Origin: Friedmanniella luteola
GTDB taxonomy: Bacteria; Actinomycetota; Actinomycetes; Propionibacteriales; Propionibacteriaceae
Assembly: GCF_900105065.1 (NCBI RefSeq)
Contig: NZ_LT629749.1
Span: 3,534,001 to 3,598,000 of the forward strand
Length of the DNA: 64,000 bases
Reading direction: 5' to 3'
In this document: positions 8,232 to 15,876 of the stretch, piece after piece
Layout of the letters: each line of letters opens with the position of its first letter
How positions within the stretch are numbered: the stretch's first letter is position 1
Made by a program: the position numbers and the translations under genes
The notes under the pieces: model-generated
The model's database searches: none
What the model was told of the DNA's origin: nothing
What the model saw: the letters and a program-made list of their open reading frames with translations, nothing else

Positions 8232-9682
8232 ACGACTTCCCCGCGACGGCGGCCGACCCGGACGTGCCCGCGATCCGCCCCTCCCTGCCGGAGTCGCAGC
8301 CGGCCATCCCGCAGAAGTTCGTCGAGCTGCACGGCTGGGGCCGGGCCGGCTCGTCGATGTCGCACCTGGCGCAGATCGACTCCCTGGCCGACGCCGTGTC
8401 GGCCCTGCGCACCTCGGGCGGGCGGGGCGTCACCCCGCGCGGGCTGGGCCGCAGCTACGGCGACGCGGCCCAGAACGCGGGCGGCGTCACCCTCGACCTC
8501 ACCAAGCTGGACAAGGTCCTCGCCGTCGACGCCGCCTCCGAGCCGGCGACGGTCACCGTCCAGGCCGGTGTCAGCCTCGACGCGCTGATGCGCACCCTGC
8601 TGCCCTTCGGCCTGTGGGTCCCGGTGCTGCCGGGCACCCGGCAGGTCACCATCGGCGGCGCGATCGCCGCCGACGTGCACGGCAAGAACCACCACACCCA
8701 GGGCAGCTTCGGCAACCACGTGCTCTCCCTCGACCTGCTGACCGCCGACGGCGAGGTGCGCACGCTGACCCCGACGGGAAGTCCCGGCGTCGACGAGGGC
8801 GGCCGGCTGTTCTGGGCCACCATCGGCGGGATGGGGCTGACGGGGGCGATCATCAGCGCCACCGTCGCGGTGCAGCGCACCGAGACCGCCTACTTCAGCG
8901 TCGACACCGACCGCTGCAGCGACATCGACGACCTGATGGCCAAGATGACCGACGGCGACGACGCCTACACCTACTCGGTGGCCTGGTTCGACGCCGTCAC
9001 CCGCGGCAAGCACATGGGCCGCGCCGTGCTGACCCGCGGCGACAAGGCGACGCTCGCCGACCTCGACCCCAAGAAGCGGCGCGACCCGCTGAAGTTCGTC
9101 GCGCCGTCCTTCGGCACCATCCCCGAGGTCTTCCCCAACCGGATGGTCAACCGGCTCACCGCGAAGGCGTTCAGCGAGTTCTGGTACCGCAAGGCACCGG
9201 CCCACCGGGTGGGCGAGCTGCAGAACATCACGTCCTTCTTCCACCCGCTGGACATCGTCGCGGAGTGGAACCGGGTCTACGGACCGCACGGCTTCCTGCA
9301 GTACCAGTTCGTCGTGCCGTTCACCGAGGCCGAGGCGTTCCGCCGCTGCTTCGAGATGATCGTCACCTCCGGCCACCTCTCGTGCCTCAACGTGCTGAAG
9401 CGCTTCGGCCCGGGCAACCCGTCGCCGCTGTCCTTCCCGATGCCGGGCTGGACCCTGACCGTCGACCTGCCGATCGAGCACGGCCTCGACAAGCTGTGCG
9501 ACGCCCTCGACGCCGAGGTCGTCGGCGCCGGCGGCCGGGTCTACCTGGCCAAGGACTCCCGGCTGGGCGCCGACACCTTCCGCGCCATGTACCCCCGGCT
9601 GGACGACTTCCTGGCCGTCCGTCGCGAGGTGGACCCCAGCGGGCTGTTCAACTCCGACCTGGCCCGTCGCCTCCACCTCTGA
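8228..9682 (+). CDS. dprE1: Decaprenylphosphoryl-beta-D-ribose 2'-oxidase
   Basis: A 484-residue FAD enzyme of the vanillyl-alcohol-oxidase fold that oxidises decaprenylphosphoryl-ribose to the 2-keto intermediate. The FAD loop R-G-L-G-R-S-Y-G-D is at 71-79 and G-K-N-H-H at 152-156. The alignment to the M. tuberculosis enzyme runs at a constant offset of 24 through H156 (H132) and K442 (K418, in Y-L-A-K-D-S-R). At that offset the cysteine attacked by benzothiazinones (C387) is replaced by Thr411 in G-W-T-L-T-V-D-L-P-I. The core active-site residues are otherwise kept. The start is the ATG in the ATGA overlap with ubiA. Confidence 0.93.
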   Translation: MNDFPATAADPDVPAIRPSLPESQPAIPQKFVELHGWGRAGSSMSHLAQIDSLADAVSALRTSGGRGVTPRGLGRSYGDAAQNAGGVTLDLTKLDKVLAVDAASEPATVTVQAGVSLDALMRTLLPFGLWVPVLPGTRQVTIGGAIAADVHGKNHHTQGSFGNHVLSLDLLTADGEVRTLTPTGSPGVDEGGRLFWATIGGMGLTGAIISATVAVQRTETAYFSVDTDRCSDIDDLMAKMTDGDDAYTYSVAWFDAVTRGKHMGRAVLTRGDKATLADLDPKKRRDPLKFVAPSFGTIPEVFPNRMVNRLTAKAFSEFWYRKAPAHRVGELQNITSFFHPLDIVAEWNRVYGPHGFLQYQFVVPFTEAEAFRRCFEMIVTSGHLSCLNVLKRFGPGNPSPLSFPMPGWTLTVDLPIEHGLDKLCDALDAEVVGAGGRVYLAKDSRLGADTFRAMYPRLDDFLAVRREVDPSGLFNSDLARRLHL

Positions 9683-9726
9683 CCCCGGCCCCATCCCGGA
9701 CCGCCCCCACCCCGTACAGGAGCTCG

Positions 9727-10485
9727 ATGATCAACGCCCTCGGCACCCCCCAGTCCCTGCTGCTGCTCGGCGGCACGTCCGACATCGCGCTGGCGGTGGC
9801 CCGGCGGTACGCCGGACGCGCCCCCGGCCTGCGGGTGGTGCTGGCGGCCCGGCCGAGCGAGCGGCGGACGGCCGCCGCCGCCGAGCTGGCCGCCCTGGGC
9901 TGCCACGTCGAGGAGGTCGACCTCGACGCCCGCGACCACACCTCCCACGCGGCGACGGTCGAGGCGGCCTTCGCGGGCGGGGACGTCGACGTCGCGGTGC
10001 TGGCCTTCGGCCTGCTCGGCGACCCCGAGCAGGACTGGACCGACCCGGAGCTGGCGCTCGAGCTGGCCGAGGTCAACTACGCGGCCCCCGTGCACCTCGG
10101 CGTGCTGCTGGCCAACCGGATGCGGGCGCAGGCCCACGGCCGGATCGTGGCCCTGTCCAGCGTGGCGGGCGAGCGGGTGCGCCGCTCCAACTTCGTCTAC
10201 GGCTCCACCAAGGCCGGCTTCGACGGCTTCTTCCTGGGCCTCGGCGAGGCGCTGCGGGAGCACGGCGTGCGCGTGCTGGTGGTCCGTCCGGGCTTCGTGC
10301 GGACCAAGATGACGGCCGGGCTGTCGGAGGCCCCGCTCGCGGTGACCGCCGACGACGTCGCCGACGCGGTGGTCGAGGGCGTCCGGGAGCAGCGCGACCT
10401 CGTCTGGGTGCCCAGGCCGATGCGCTTCGTGATGAGCGGGCTGCGGCACGTGCCGCGGCCGCTGTTCCGCAAGCTGCCGATCTGA
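9727..10485 (+). CDS. dprE2: Decaprenylphosphoryl-2-keto-erythropentose reductase
   Basis: A 252-residue short-chain dehydrogenase that reduces the DprE1 product to decaprenylphosphoryl-arabinose, the donor for arabinan synthesis. The nucleotide loop is G-G-T-S-D-I-A (15-21). The catalytic serine lies in L-S-S (143-145) and Y158/K162 form YxxxK in Y-G-S-T-K. An R-P-G-F-V-R-T-K-M segment follows as in known DprE2. AGGAG lies 4-5 bases before the ATG. It is 44 bases after dprE1, so the three genes form one transcription unit. No arabinosyltransferase or galactofuran gene is in the window. Confidence 0.92.
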   Translation: MINALGTPQSLLLLGGTSDIALAVARRYAGRAPGLRVVLAARPSERRTAAAAELAALGCHVEEVDLDARDHTSHAATVEAAFAGGDVDVAVLAFGLLGDPEQDWTDPELALELAEVNYAAPVHLGVLLANRMRAQAHGRIVALSSVAGERVRRSNFVYGSTKAGFDGFFLGLGEALREHGVRVLVVRPGFVRTKMTAGLSEAPLAVTADDVADAVVEGVREQRDLVWVPRPMRFVMSGLRHVPRPLFRKLPI

Positions 10486-10626
10486 CCCAGGACCCCGATC
10501 GCTCGGGACTTCCGCCCGGGGACCGGGGGCCGAAGGACTCTGGGGGCGGCAGGTCGACCGGGACGAGGCTGCTCGGTGGCATCCACGGGTCCGGCCCCCG
10601 CCGGACCCCGTCCCCTGGAGGAACTC

Positions 10627-11484
10627 TTGTCCCCACGCATCACCGGGTTGGTCACCGCAGCCCTGTTGACGGCCGCGCCGCTCGCTCTCGGCGCCCTGCC
10701 CGCATCGGCCGCGGGCTGCACCAACCCCGAGGTCATCGCGACCTCGGTGGCCCCCCGCAGCATCGTCCTCGCCCCCGGCGGCACCGCCACGTTCGCGGTC
10801 CAGGTCTCCGTCCGCGCCAACGGCTGCGTCCTCACCGGCACCGAGGCGCTGCTCACCCTGCCCACCAGGGCGAAGGTCGACCAGCCGCTGACCCTGCTGT
10901 CCGACGCTGACGGGATCTCCGTGTTCACCGGCTCCGTCCCGGTCAGCGCCTCGGCCCTCGACGACGCTGCGGCAGGTACCTGGAAGGTCCGGACCAGCAC
11001 CAGCTGGACCGCTGGGGACGCCCCGGTCGCGACCGAGGTCACGACCGCTCCCGCCCGTGGCGACGACGAGGGCGAGGACGAGGGCGAGGACGACGGCGAG
11101 GACGAGCTGGAGAACGAGGCCGTGGAGGGCGAGGGCAAGGTCGCCGTGCTCCGGGCCTCGTCGGTCAGCGCCGAGGCCACGTCGTCGGCCCTGTCGAAGA
11201 AGAACAAGATCAAGAAGGGCAAGGCTCTGACCGTCAAGGGCGCGCTCCGCCGGACCAGCTGGGAGACCGGTGCCGAGGCGGGCTACGCGAAGGAGCGGGT
11301 GGAGCTGCAGTTCCGGACGCCCGGCGGCCGCTACAAGAAGGTCACCTCCCTGCCCACGCGGGCCGGGGGCACCTTCGCCAAGCCGGTCAAGGCCACCCGG
11401 GACGGCTGCTACCGGGTCGTGTTCGGCGGCAGCCGCACGACGGCCCCGGCCACGAGCGCCGGGGACTGCATCGACGTCCGCTGA
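10627..11484 (+). CDS. Secreted four-cysteine protein, paralog 1 of 3, with acidic insert
   Basis: A 285-residue exported protein with no recognised function. The TTG start follows GGAGGA at a normal distance. A Sec signal peptide ends at about A-S-A (28-30). The mature part has an N-terminal domain with two cysteines (A-G-C-T and N-G-C), then an acidic stretch of G/D/E repeats (about 145-170) absent from its two sisters. A C-terminal Ig-like module follows: S-S-A-L-S-K-K, L-R-R-T-S-W-E, G-Y-A-K-E-R-V-E-L-Q-F, D-G-C-Y-R and C-I-D-V-R at the very end. The cysteine pattern suggests one disulfide per domain. It is the first of a tandem family (next at 12255 and 13150). Confidence 0.8.
   Translation: MSPRITGLVTAALLTAAPLALGALPASAAGCTNPEVIATSVAPRSIVLAPGGTATFAVQVSVRANGCVLTGTEALLTLPTRAKVDQPLTLLSDADGISVFTGSVPVSASALDDAAAGTWKVRTSTSWTAGDAPVATEVTTAPARGDDEGEDEGEDDGEDELENEAVEGEGKVAVLRASSVSAEATSSALSKKNKIKKGKALTVKGALRRTSWETGAEAGYAKERVELQFRTPGGRYKKVTSLPTRAGGTFAKPVKATRDGCYRVVFGGSRTTAPATSAGDCIDVR
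11059..11106 (+). repeat. Four 12-bp tandem repeats coding an acidic linker
   Basis: Four adjacent 12-base units of the type GGCGASGACGAS encode G-D-D-E, G-E-D-E, G-E-D-D and G-E-D-E inside paralog 1. Copy-number change in multiples of four residues would keep the frame. Confidence 0.8.
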
Positions 11485-11490
11485 GGGGTC

Positions 11491-11516
11491 GGCCCGCCGG
11501 CCCAGGCCGGCGGGCC
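11491..11516 (+). terminator. Strong 12-bp hairpin after paralog 1
   Basis: A perfect inverted repeat of 12 bases (11491-11502 and 11505-11516) with a 2-base centre starts 6 bases after the stop codon. There is no T-tract, which is usual for GC-rich actinomycetes. It likely ends transcription of paralog 1. Confidence 0.65.
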
Positions 11517-11736
11517 GCTCCGCCCAGGACCACCGGCACGGTTGTCGCGGTCGCCTCGACCGACGCGGACGGGCCTCGAGGCCGCCTCCCGTGAGGCCAG
11601 CGTCGTCCGCGCCGGCACCGAGGCTGCCGGTCCGCGCGGATGACTGCGGCACCGCGTCGACCGAGCGCTTCGTGCTGCTCCCGGGTACTCCACCCACGTG
11701 GTCCGAGCACCCCGCTCGCCCGGTCGACGGGCCCGC

Positions 11737-12093
11737 TCAGCGGTGGGGCCGCAGCCGGTCCGTCGGCACCGGCAGCCGGTGCCGCTCGCTGTCCGGGGCG
11801 ACGAACCCGAAGTCGGCCCGCGCCACCACCACCGACCCGGGGTCGGCCGACATGATCTGCACCCGGTAGCCCTCGCCGTCCCCGCCCTCCCCGCCGTCCA
11901 GCCACCACGGGTCGGCCAGCACGGGCAGCCCGCGCCGGAGCAGCAGGGCCTCGGCCTCGTCACCGTCGGTCGGCCCGCTCAGCGGGTGGCCGAACAGGGT
12001 CACCGGGGTGCAGCCCTCGCGCCCGGGGACGAGGTAGCCGACCAGCTCGTCGTCGTCGGGCCGGTGCACCGGCGTCCAGTCCTGCGGGATCAT
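11737..12093 (-). CDS. Small conserved-looking protein of unknown function
   Basis: A 118-residue soluble protein on the strand opposite the secreted family, lying between paralogs 1 and 2. It begins M-I-P-Q-D-W-T-P-V-H-R-P and contains D-E-L-V-G-Y-L, F-G-H-P-L, G-L-P-V-L-A-D-P-W-W-L and V-A-R-A-D-F-G-F-V-A. These evenly spaced hydrophobic and aromatic residues look like a real folded domain rather than a shadow frame. There is no signal peptide or membrane segment. I do not recognise the family. The ribosome site is unclear. Its insertion between tandem paralogs suggests the family spread around it, or that it moved in later. Confidence 0.65.
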   Translation of the reverse strand: MIPQDWTPVHRPDDDELVGYLVPGREGCTPVTLFGHPLSGPTDGDEAEALLLRRGLPVLADPWWLDGGEGGDGEGYRVQIMSADPGSVVVARADFGFVAPDSERHRLPVPTDRLRPHR

Positions 12094-12199
12094 GCGCCCA
12101 TCCCACGCCCCGCCGATGGCCGCGGCCAGCGCTTTTCCGCGCCGGCGGGGCCGTCCGACCCGGGTCGCAAGCCTCTGGCCCGCCCGGTCCGGCGACGCC

Positions 12200-12205
12200 T
12201 ACGGT
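12200..12205 (+). promoter_or_regulatory. Candidate -10 box of paralog 2 (TACGGT)
   Basis: TACGGT lies about 50 bases upstream of the ATG at 12255, leaving a leader of roughly 43 bases with an AAGGA ribosome site. The same TACGGT sequence is found at other starts in the window. No clear -35. Confidence 0.4.
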
Positions 12206-12254
12206 TCCCCCGACCGGTCCTCCCCCCTCCCCGGACCCCGCCGAAGGAACCCCC

Positions 12255-13028
12255 ATGCGTCTCACCCCGCTGCTCACGGCCGCCGTGCTCGTGGCCGCCC
12301 CCGTCGCCGTCACGGCCCTGCCCGCCTCGGCCGCCACCTGCAGCACCCCGACCACCACGACCCAGGTCACCCCGCGCACCGTCGTGGTGGACACCACCGG
12401 CACCAGCGGCTTCGACGTCGTCGTCGCGGTCGCGCACCACGGCTGCGCCATCGGCCCGGTCCGGGCGGTCGTCACCTCGCCGACGAAGGGCACCGCCACC
12501 CTGGACCTCAGCGCCGAGGCCGGCAACGCGACCACCACCTTCTACGTCGGCGGGCTCGACCTCACCGCCGCCGAGCTCGACGACGCCGACGCCGGCACCT
12601 GGAAGATCCGGTCCAGCAGCGCCTGGGCCGCCGACGAGGCGGGGCTGAGCGCTCCGGATGCCAAGACCGCCCGGAGCTCGACCACGGCGTCCGTCCTCGC
12701 CGACGCCGACCTGACCGCCGACGCCACCTCCTCCGCGCTCAAGAAGGGCCGGATCGCCAAGGGCAGGGCGATGACGGTGAAGGGCACGCTGACCCGCGCG
12801 CGCTGGGAGGCCGGCACCTCCACCGGCTACGCCAAGCAGCGCGTCGAGGTGCAGTTCCGCACCCCGAAGGGCACCTACAAGAAGCTCAAGACCGTCACCA
12901 CCAAGGCCGGTGGCACCTTCGCGGTCGGGGTGAAGGCCACCCAGGACGGCTGCTACCGCGTGCGGTTCGGTGGCAGCCGCACCGTGGCTGCCGTCGCCAG
13001 CCCGGGTGAGTGCGTCGACGTGCGCTGA
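12255..13028 (+). CDS. Secreted four-cysteine protein, paralog 2 of 3
   Basis: A 257-residue exported protein without assigned function. It starts at an ATG preceded by AAGGA at about 7 bases and has a Sec signal peptide ending near A-S-A-A (about residue 24). The N-terminal domain carries C-S-T-P, T-P-R-T-V-V-V, H-H-G-C and A-G-T-W-K-I-R. The C-terminal module carries A-T-S-S-A-L-K-K, L-T-R-A-R-W-E, G-Y-A-K-Q-R-V-E-V-Q-F-R-T-P, D-G-C-Y-R, G-G-S-R-T and C-V-D-V-R at the end. It is the closest relative of paralog 1 but lacks the acidic insert. It probably stays in the wall space or is released; binding to a ligand or wall component is only a guess. Confidence 0.8.
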   Translation: MRLTPLLTAAVLVAAPVAVTALPASAATCSTPTTTTQVTPRTVVVDTTGTSGFDVVVAVAHHGCAIGPVRAVVTSPTKGTATLDLSAEAGNATTTFYVGGLDLTAAELDDADAGTWKIRSSSAWAADEAGLSAPDAKTARSSTTASVLADADLTADATSSALKKGRIAKGRAMTVKGTLTRARWEAGTSTGYAKQRVEVQFRTPKGTYKKLKTVTTKAGGTFAVGVKATQDGCYRVRFGGSRTVAAVASPGECVDVR

Positions 13029-13044
13029 GCCGTCCCTGGATCTG

Positions 13045-13079
13045 CATGTCCCGGGCGAATCGCCCCCGCCCGGGACGTG
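13045..13079 (+). terminator. 13-bp hairpin between paralogs 2 and 3
   Basis: The arms 13045-13057 and 13067-13079 pair over 13 bases with one G-T wobble and a 9-base loop, 16 bases after the stop of paralog 2. It probably ends transcription of paralog 2. No T-tract follows. Confidence 0.65.
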
Positions 13080-13149
13080 TATCAGCGGCCGCCACCAGGA
13101 CTCCTGGGTCACCGGAGACACCGCCACCCGACCCAGAAGGACCGCCGCC

Positions 13150-13884
13150 ATGCGCTCACCGCTGACCGCTCTCGCCGCCCTGCCGATCCTCGCCGCCCCG
13201 CTGCTGGCCCTGCCCAGCGCCTCGGCCGCCACGTGCACGGCCCCCGAGCTCGTCAACGCCACCGTCACCCCCCGCACCGTGGTGCTCGGCACCAGCCAGC
13301 CGAAGGGCGTGGAGATCACCGTCGCCGTGCGCGAGCACGGCTGTGCCGTCAGTCACGTCGACACCGACGTCTTCACCGCCACCGACTTCGTCGACACGCT
13401 CGCGATGGAGGAGGTCGGCACCTCCGGCGGCGTCACCACCTACGTCGCCGGCGCCCGCATCAACCCCGGCGCCTTCCCCAACAGCGACGCCGGCACCTTC
13501 CGGACCAGCGTCTACGTCCGCTGGGGGAAGAAGGTCGTCTCCGACGACGGACCCACGTTCCGGCTGCTGCGGGCCGCCCGGCTGACGGCGAACGCGTCGC
13601 CCGAGCCGGTCCGCCGGGGGAAGCCGGTCACCGTCGCCGGCACCCTGACCCGGGCGAACTGGGAGACGCTGCGCTACGCCGGGTACACCGGGCGCGACGT
13701 CCGGCTGCAGTTCAAGCCCGCGGGCGGCGCGTGGGCCACCGTGGGGACGGCGACCAGCAGCGGCGGCGGCAAGCTCGCGACCACGGTGGAGGCCGGCCGT
13801 GACGGCTGCTTCCGGTACGTGTTCCCGGGCAGCTCCACGACCGCCAAGGCGGTCAGTGCGACCGACTGCGTCGACGTCCGCTAG
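13150..13884 (+). CDS. Secreted four-cysteine protein, paralog 3 of 3
   Basis: A 244-residue exported protein, the most diverged of the three. The ATG follows AGAAGGA at 8 bases. The signal peptide ends near S-A-S-A-A (about 25). The N-terminal domain has C-T-A-P-E, T-P-R-T-V-V-L, E-H-G-C and A-G-T-F-R-T-S. The C-terminal module has [33 protein letters not shown] and C-V-D-V-R. All four cysteines are kept. It converges on the DinB-like gene 23 bases downstream. As with its sisters, no enzyme motif is present, so a structural or binding role is more likely than catalysis (inference). Confidence 0.8.
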   Translation: MRSPLTALAALPILAAPLLALPSASAATCTAPELVNATVTPRTVVLGTSQPKGVEITVAVREHGCAVSHVDTDVFTATDFVDTLAMEEVGTSGGVTTYVAGARINPGAFPNSDAGTFRTSVYVRWGKKVVSDDGPTFRLLRAARLTANASPEPVRRGKPVTVAGTLTRANWETLRYAGYTGRDVRLQFKPAGGAWATVGTATSSGGGKLATTVEAGRDGCFRYVFPGSSTTAKAVSATDCVDVR

Positions 13885-13907
13885 GACCCGTGTCCGTCGG
13901 GGCGGTC

Positions 13908-14471
13908 TCACTCCAGGAGCGAGGCCGCCCCGTCCTGCTGCCCGGTGACGTCCCAGAGGTGGTGCACGACGTCGTGCAGGAAGTACTGCAGCAAGGTGGC
14001 GACGGTGAACTCCGCGCCGTCGGAGCGGCTGCCGGTCCGCTCCAGCTGGGCCGGCCGGAGGGCCCGGACGTGCTCGACGAAGGTCTGCGCGGCCTCCTCC
14101 AGCTCACCGGCCACCACCTCGGCGTCGGCCTCGGCGTACCGCTCGAGCACCGCCGTCGCGTCCTGGTCCCAGTTCGCGAAGCGTGGGCCGTCCTCGGCGA
14201 GCATCTGCGCGAGGCGGACGTCGAAGACCCGGTACACGTCCCGCACGTGGCCGCCGTACTCCAGCGGCGACCACACGCCCGGCTCGGGTCGGGCCTCGAC
14301 CGCCGGGTGGGACTGCAGGATCTGCACCCACTCCTCCGCGGCGACGTAGGCCCGCTCGGCGACCGAGGCCGGGTCGACCGCACCGGCCGCCAGCCCGCAC
14401 TCCTCGCAGCGCCGCGTCAGGGTCCAGGTCCAGTCCTTCTCGTCCGGGATCACCGGGTCCACGTCGGCCAC
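13908..14471 (-). CDS. DinB-like / mycothiol-isomerase-fold protein
   Basis: A 187-residue four-helix-bundle protein. It has [12 protein letters not shown], then [29 protein letters not shown] and [15 protein letters not shown]. The three spaced histidines (G-H-V, L-H-D, V-H-H) fit the metal site of DinB proteins. Some relatives are thiol-dependent transferases; the reaction here is unknown. GTG 14471 was chosen over ATG 14513 because it sits 6 bases behind TACCCT, as in other leaderless genes here, and matches the usual family N-terminus. It is divergent from pxpA. Confidence 0.78.
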   Translation of the reverse strand: MADVDPVIPDEKDWTWTLTRRCEECGLAAGAVDPASVAERAYVAAEEWVQILQSHPAVEARPEPGVWSPLEYGGHVRDVYRVFDVRLAQMLAEDGPRFANWDQDATAVLERYAEADAEVVAGELEEAAQTFVEHVRALRPAQLERTGSRSDGAEFTVATLLQYFLHDVVHHLWDVTGQQDGAASLLE

Positions 14472-14477
14472 GGCCTC

Positions 14478-14483
14478 AGGGTA
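14478..14483 (-). promoter_or_regulatory. Candidate -10 box of the DinB-like gene (TACCCT), leaderless
   Basis: TACCCT on the minus strand ends 6 bases before the GTG at 14471. It decides the start and forms a back-to-back leaderless promoter pair with pxpA. Confidence 0.5.
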
Positions 14484-14510
14484 GCGGGGGCGGCCCGGCC
14501 CCGGCTCGGT

Positions 14511-14516
14511 CATGAT
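14511..14516 (+). promoter_or_regulatory. Candidate -10 box of pxpA (CATGAT), leaderless
   Basis: CATGAT, one base off TATGAT, ends 6 bases before the GTG at 14523. Transcript and coding region would start together. Confidence 0.45.
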
Positions 14517-14522
14517 GACGTC

Positions 14523-15266
14523 GTGACCGCCTCCCGCGTCGACCTCAACGCCGACCTCGGGGAGTCCTACGGCCGCTGGACCCTCGGCGACGACGACGCC
14601 CTGCTGGGCCTCGTGACCAGCGCGAACGTCGCCTGCGGCTTCCACGCCGGCGACCCGCTGACGCTGCGCCGCACCTGCGAGGCCGCCGTCCGGGCCGGGG
14701 TGACCATCGGGGCCCAGGTCGGCTACCCGGACCTCGCCGGCTTCGGCCGCCGCTTCCTGGACATGGCCCCCGACGACCTGACCGCGGCGGTGCTCTACCA
14801 GCTCGGTGCGCTCGACGGCCTGGCCCGGGTGGCGGGGAGCCGGGTCCGCTACCTCAAGCCGCACGGCGCGCTGTACAACGCGACCGTCGACCACGAGGGC
14901 CAGGCGCGCGCCGTCGTCGACGCCGTCCTCGCCTACGACCCCGCCCTGCCCGTGCTGGGGCTGCCCGGCTCGGCCCTGCTCCGGCTGGCCGCCGCGGCGG
15001 GCCTGCGGCCGGTGCCCGAGTACTTCCTCGACCGGGCCTACACCGACGACGGCCGGCTGGTCGACCGCCGGCTGCCGGGCGCCGTCCTGCACGACCCCGA
15101 CGAGGCCGCCGAGCGCGCGGTCGCCGTGGCGCAGGAGGGTCGGCTGGAGTCGCTGTGCACCCACGGCGACTCCCCCGCCGCGGTCGCCATGGCCGCCACC
15201 GTGCGCGCCGCCCTGACGTCGGCCGGCGTGCAGCTGGCCGCGTTCGTCGCGCCGGACGGCGGCTGA
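14523..15266 (+). CDS. pxpA: 5-oxoprolinase subunit A (LamB/YcsF family)
   Basis: A 247-residue protein with the LamB/YcsF signatures [28 protein letters not shown], and L-K-P-H-G-A-L-Y-N. PxpA works with PxpB and PxpC to open 5-oxoproline (pyroglutamate) to L-glutamate with ATP, removing a damage product of glutamine and glutathione-type metabolism. Length is normal. The start GTG is set by the leaderless -10 box. It is followed 4 bases later by pxpB; the three genes form an operon. Confidence 0.92.
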   Translation: MTASRVDLNADLGESYGRWTLGDDDALLGLVTSANVACGFHAGDPLTLRRTCEAAVRAGVTIGAQVGYPDLAGFGRRFLDMAPDDLTAAVLYQLGALDGLARVAGSRVRYLKPHGALYNATVDHEGQARAVVDAVLAYDPALPVLGLPGSALLRLAAAAGLRPVPEYFLDRAYTDDGRLVDRRLPGAVLHDPDEAAERAVAVAQEGRLESLCTHGDSPAAVAMAATVRAALTSAGVQLAAFVAPDGG

Positions 15267-15270
15267 CCCG

Positions 15271-15876
15271 GTGGCCCGCCGGCTGCTCGACTACGGCGAC
15301 GAGGCCGTGCTGCTGGAGTGCGCCGACCTCGGCGACGCGCTGGGACTCGCGCCCCTGGTCCGGGCCGCTGTCCCCGAGGTCGGCGAGGTCGTCCCCGGGG
15401 CGCGCACGCTGCTGCTCCGGTTGACGGCCCCGCTGCCCGCCGGGGCGCGGGACCTGCTGCTGACCCTGGCGTCGACGGCTCCGCCGCCCGACGCCGCCCG
15501 CACCGTCACCCTGCCCGTGGTCTACGACGGCGACGACCTGGCCGAGGTCGGCACGCTGACCGGGCTGGGCGTCGACGGGGTGGTCGCCGCGCACACCGGG
15601 CAGACCTGGACCGTCGGCTTCTGCGGCTTCGCGCCGGGGTTCGGCTACCTGGTGGGCGAGGACGAGCGGCTCCGCGTCCCCCGCCGGCCGACGCCGCGGA
15701 CCCGGGTTCCCGCGGGCGCCGTCGGGCTGGCCGACGCGTTCTCCGGCGTCTACCCGCGCGCCGGACCGGGCGGCTGGCAGCTGCTCGGCCGGACGTCGGC
15801 CCGGCTGTGGGACCTCGACGCCGAGCCGCCCGCCCTGCTGCAGCCCGGCACCCGGGTCCGTTTCGAGGCGCGGTGA
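15271..15876 (+). CDS. pxpB: 5-oxoprolinase subunit B (KipI / allophanate hydrolase subunit 1 family)
   Basis: A 201-residue protein of the KipI/AHS1 cyclophilin-like fold. It has D-Y-G-D-E-A-V-L-L-E near the start, V-V-Y-D-G-D-D-L, T-V-G-F-C-G-F-A-P-G-F-G-Y-L and P-R-A-G-P-G-G-W-Q-L-L-G-R-T near the end. These are the best-conserved family stretches. It is the partner of PxpC in the ATP-dependent 5-oxoprolinase. The GTG start is 4 bases after pxpA with no clear ribosome site, suggesting coupling. The last four bases overlap the start of pxpC (GTGA). Confidence 0.92.
   Translation: MARRLLDYGDEAVLLECADLGDALGLAPLVRAAVPEVGEVVPGARTLLLRLTAPLPAGARDLLLTLASTAPPPDAARTVTLPVVYDGDDLAEVGTLTGLGVDGVVAAHTGQTWTVGFCGFAPGFGYLVGEDERLRVPRRPTPRTRVPAGAVGLADAFSGVYPRAGPGGWQLLGRTSARLWDLDAEPPALLQPGTRVRFEAR

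Noticed and set aside
10494-10507. Terminator after dprE2
   Set aside because: Only a 5-base stem with a 4-base loop could be found, too weak to list.
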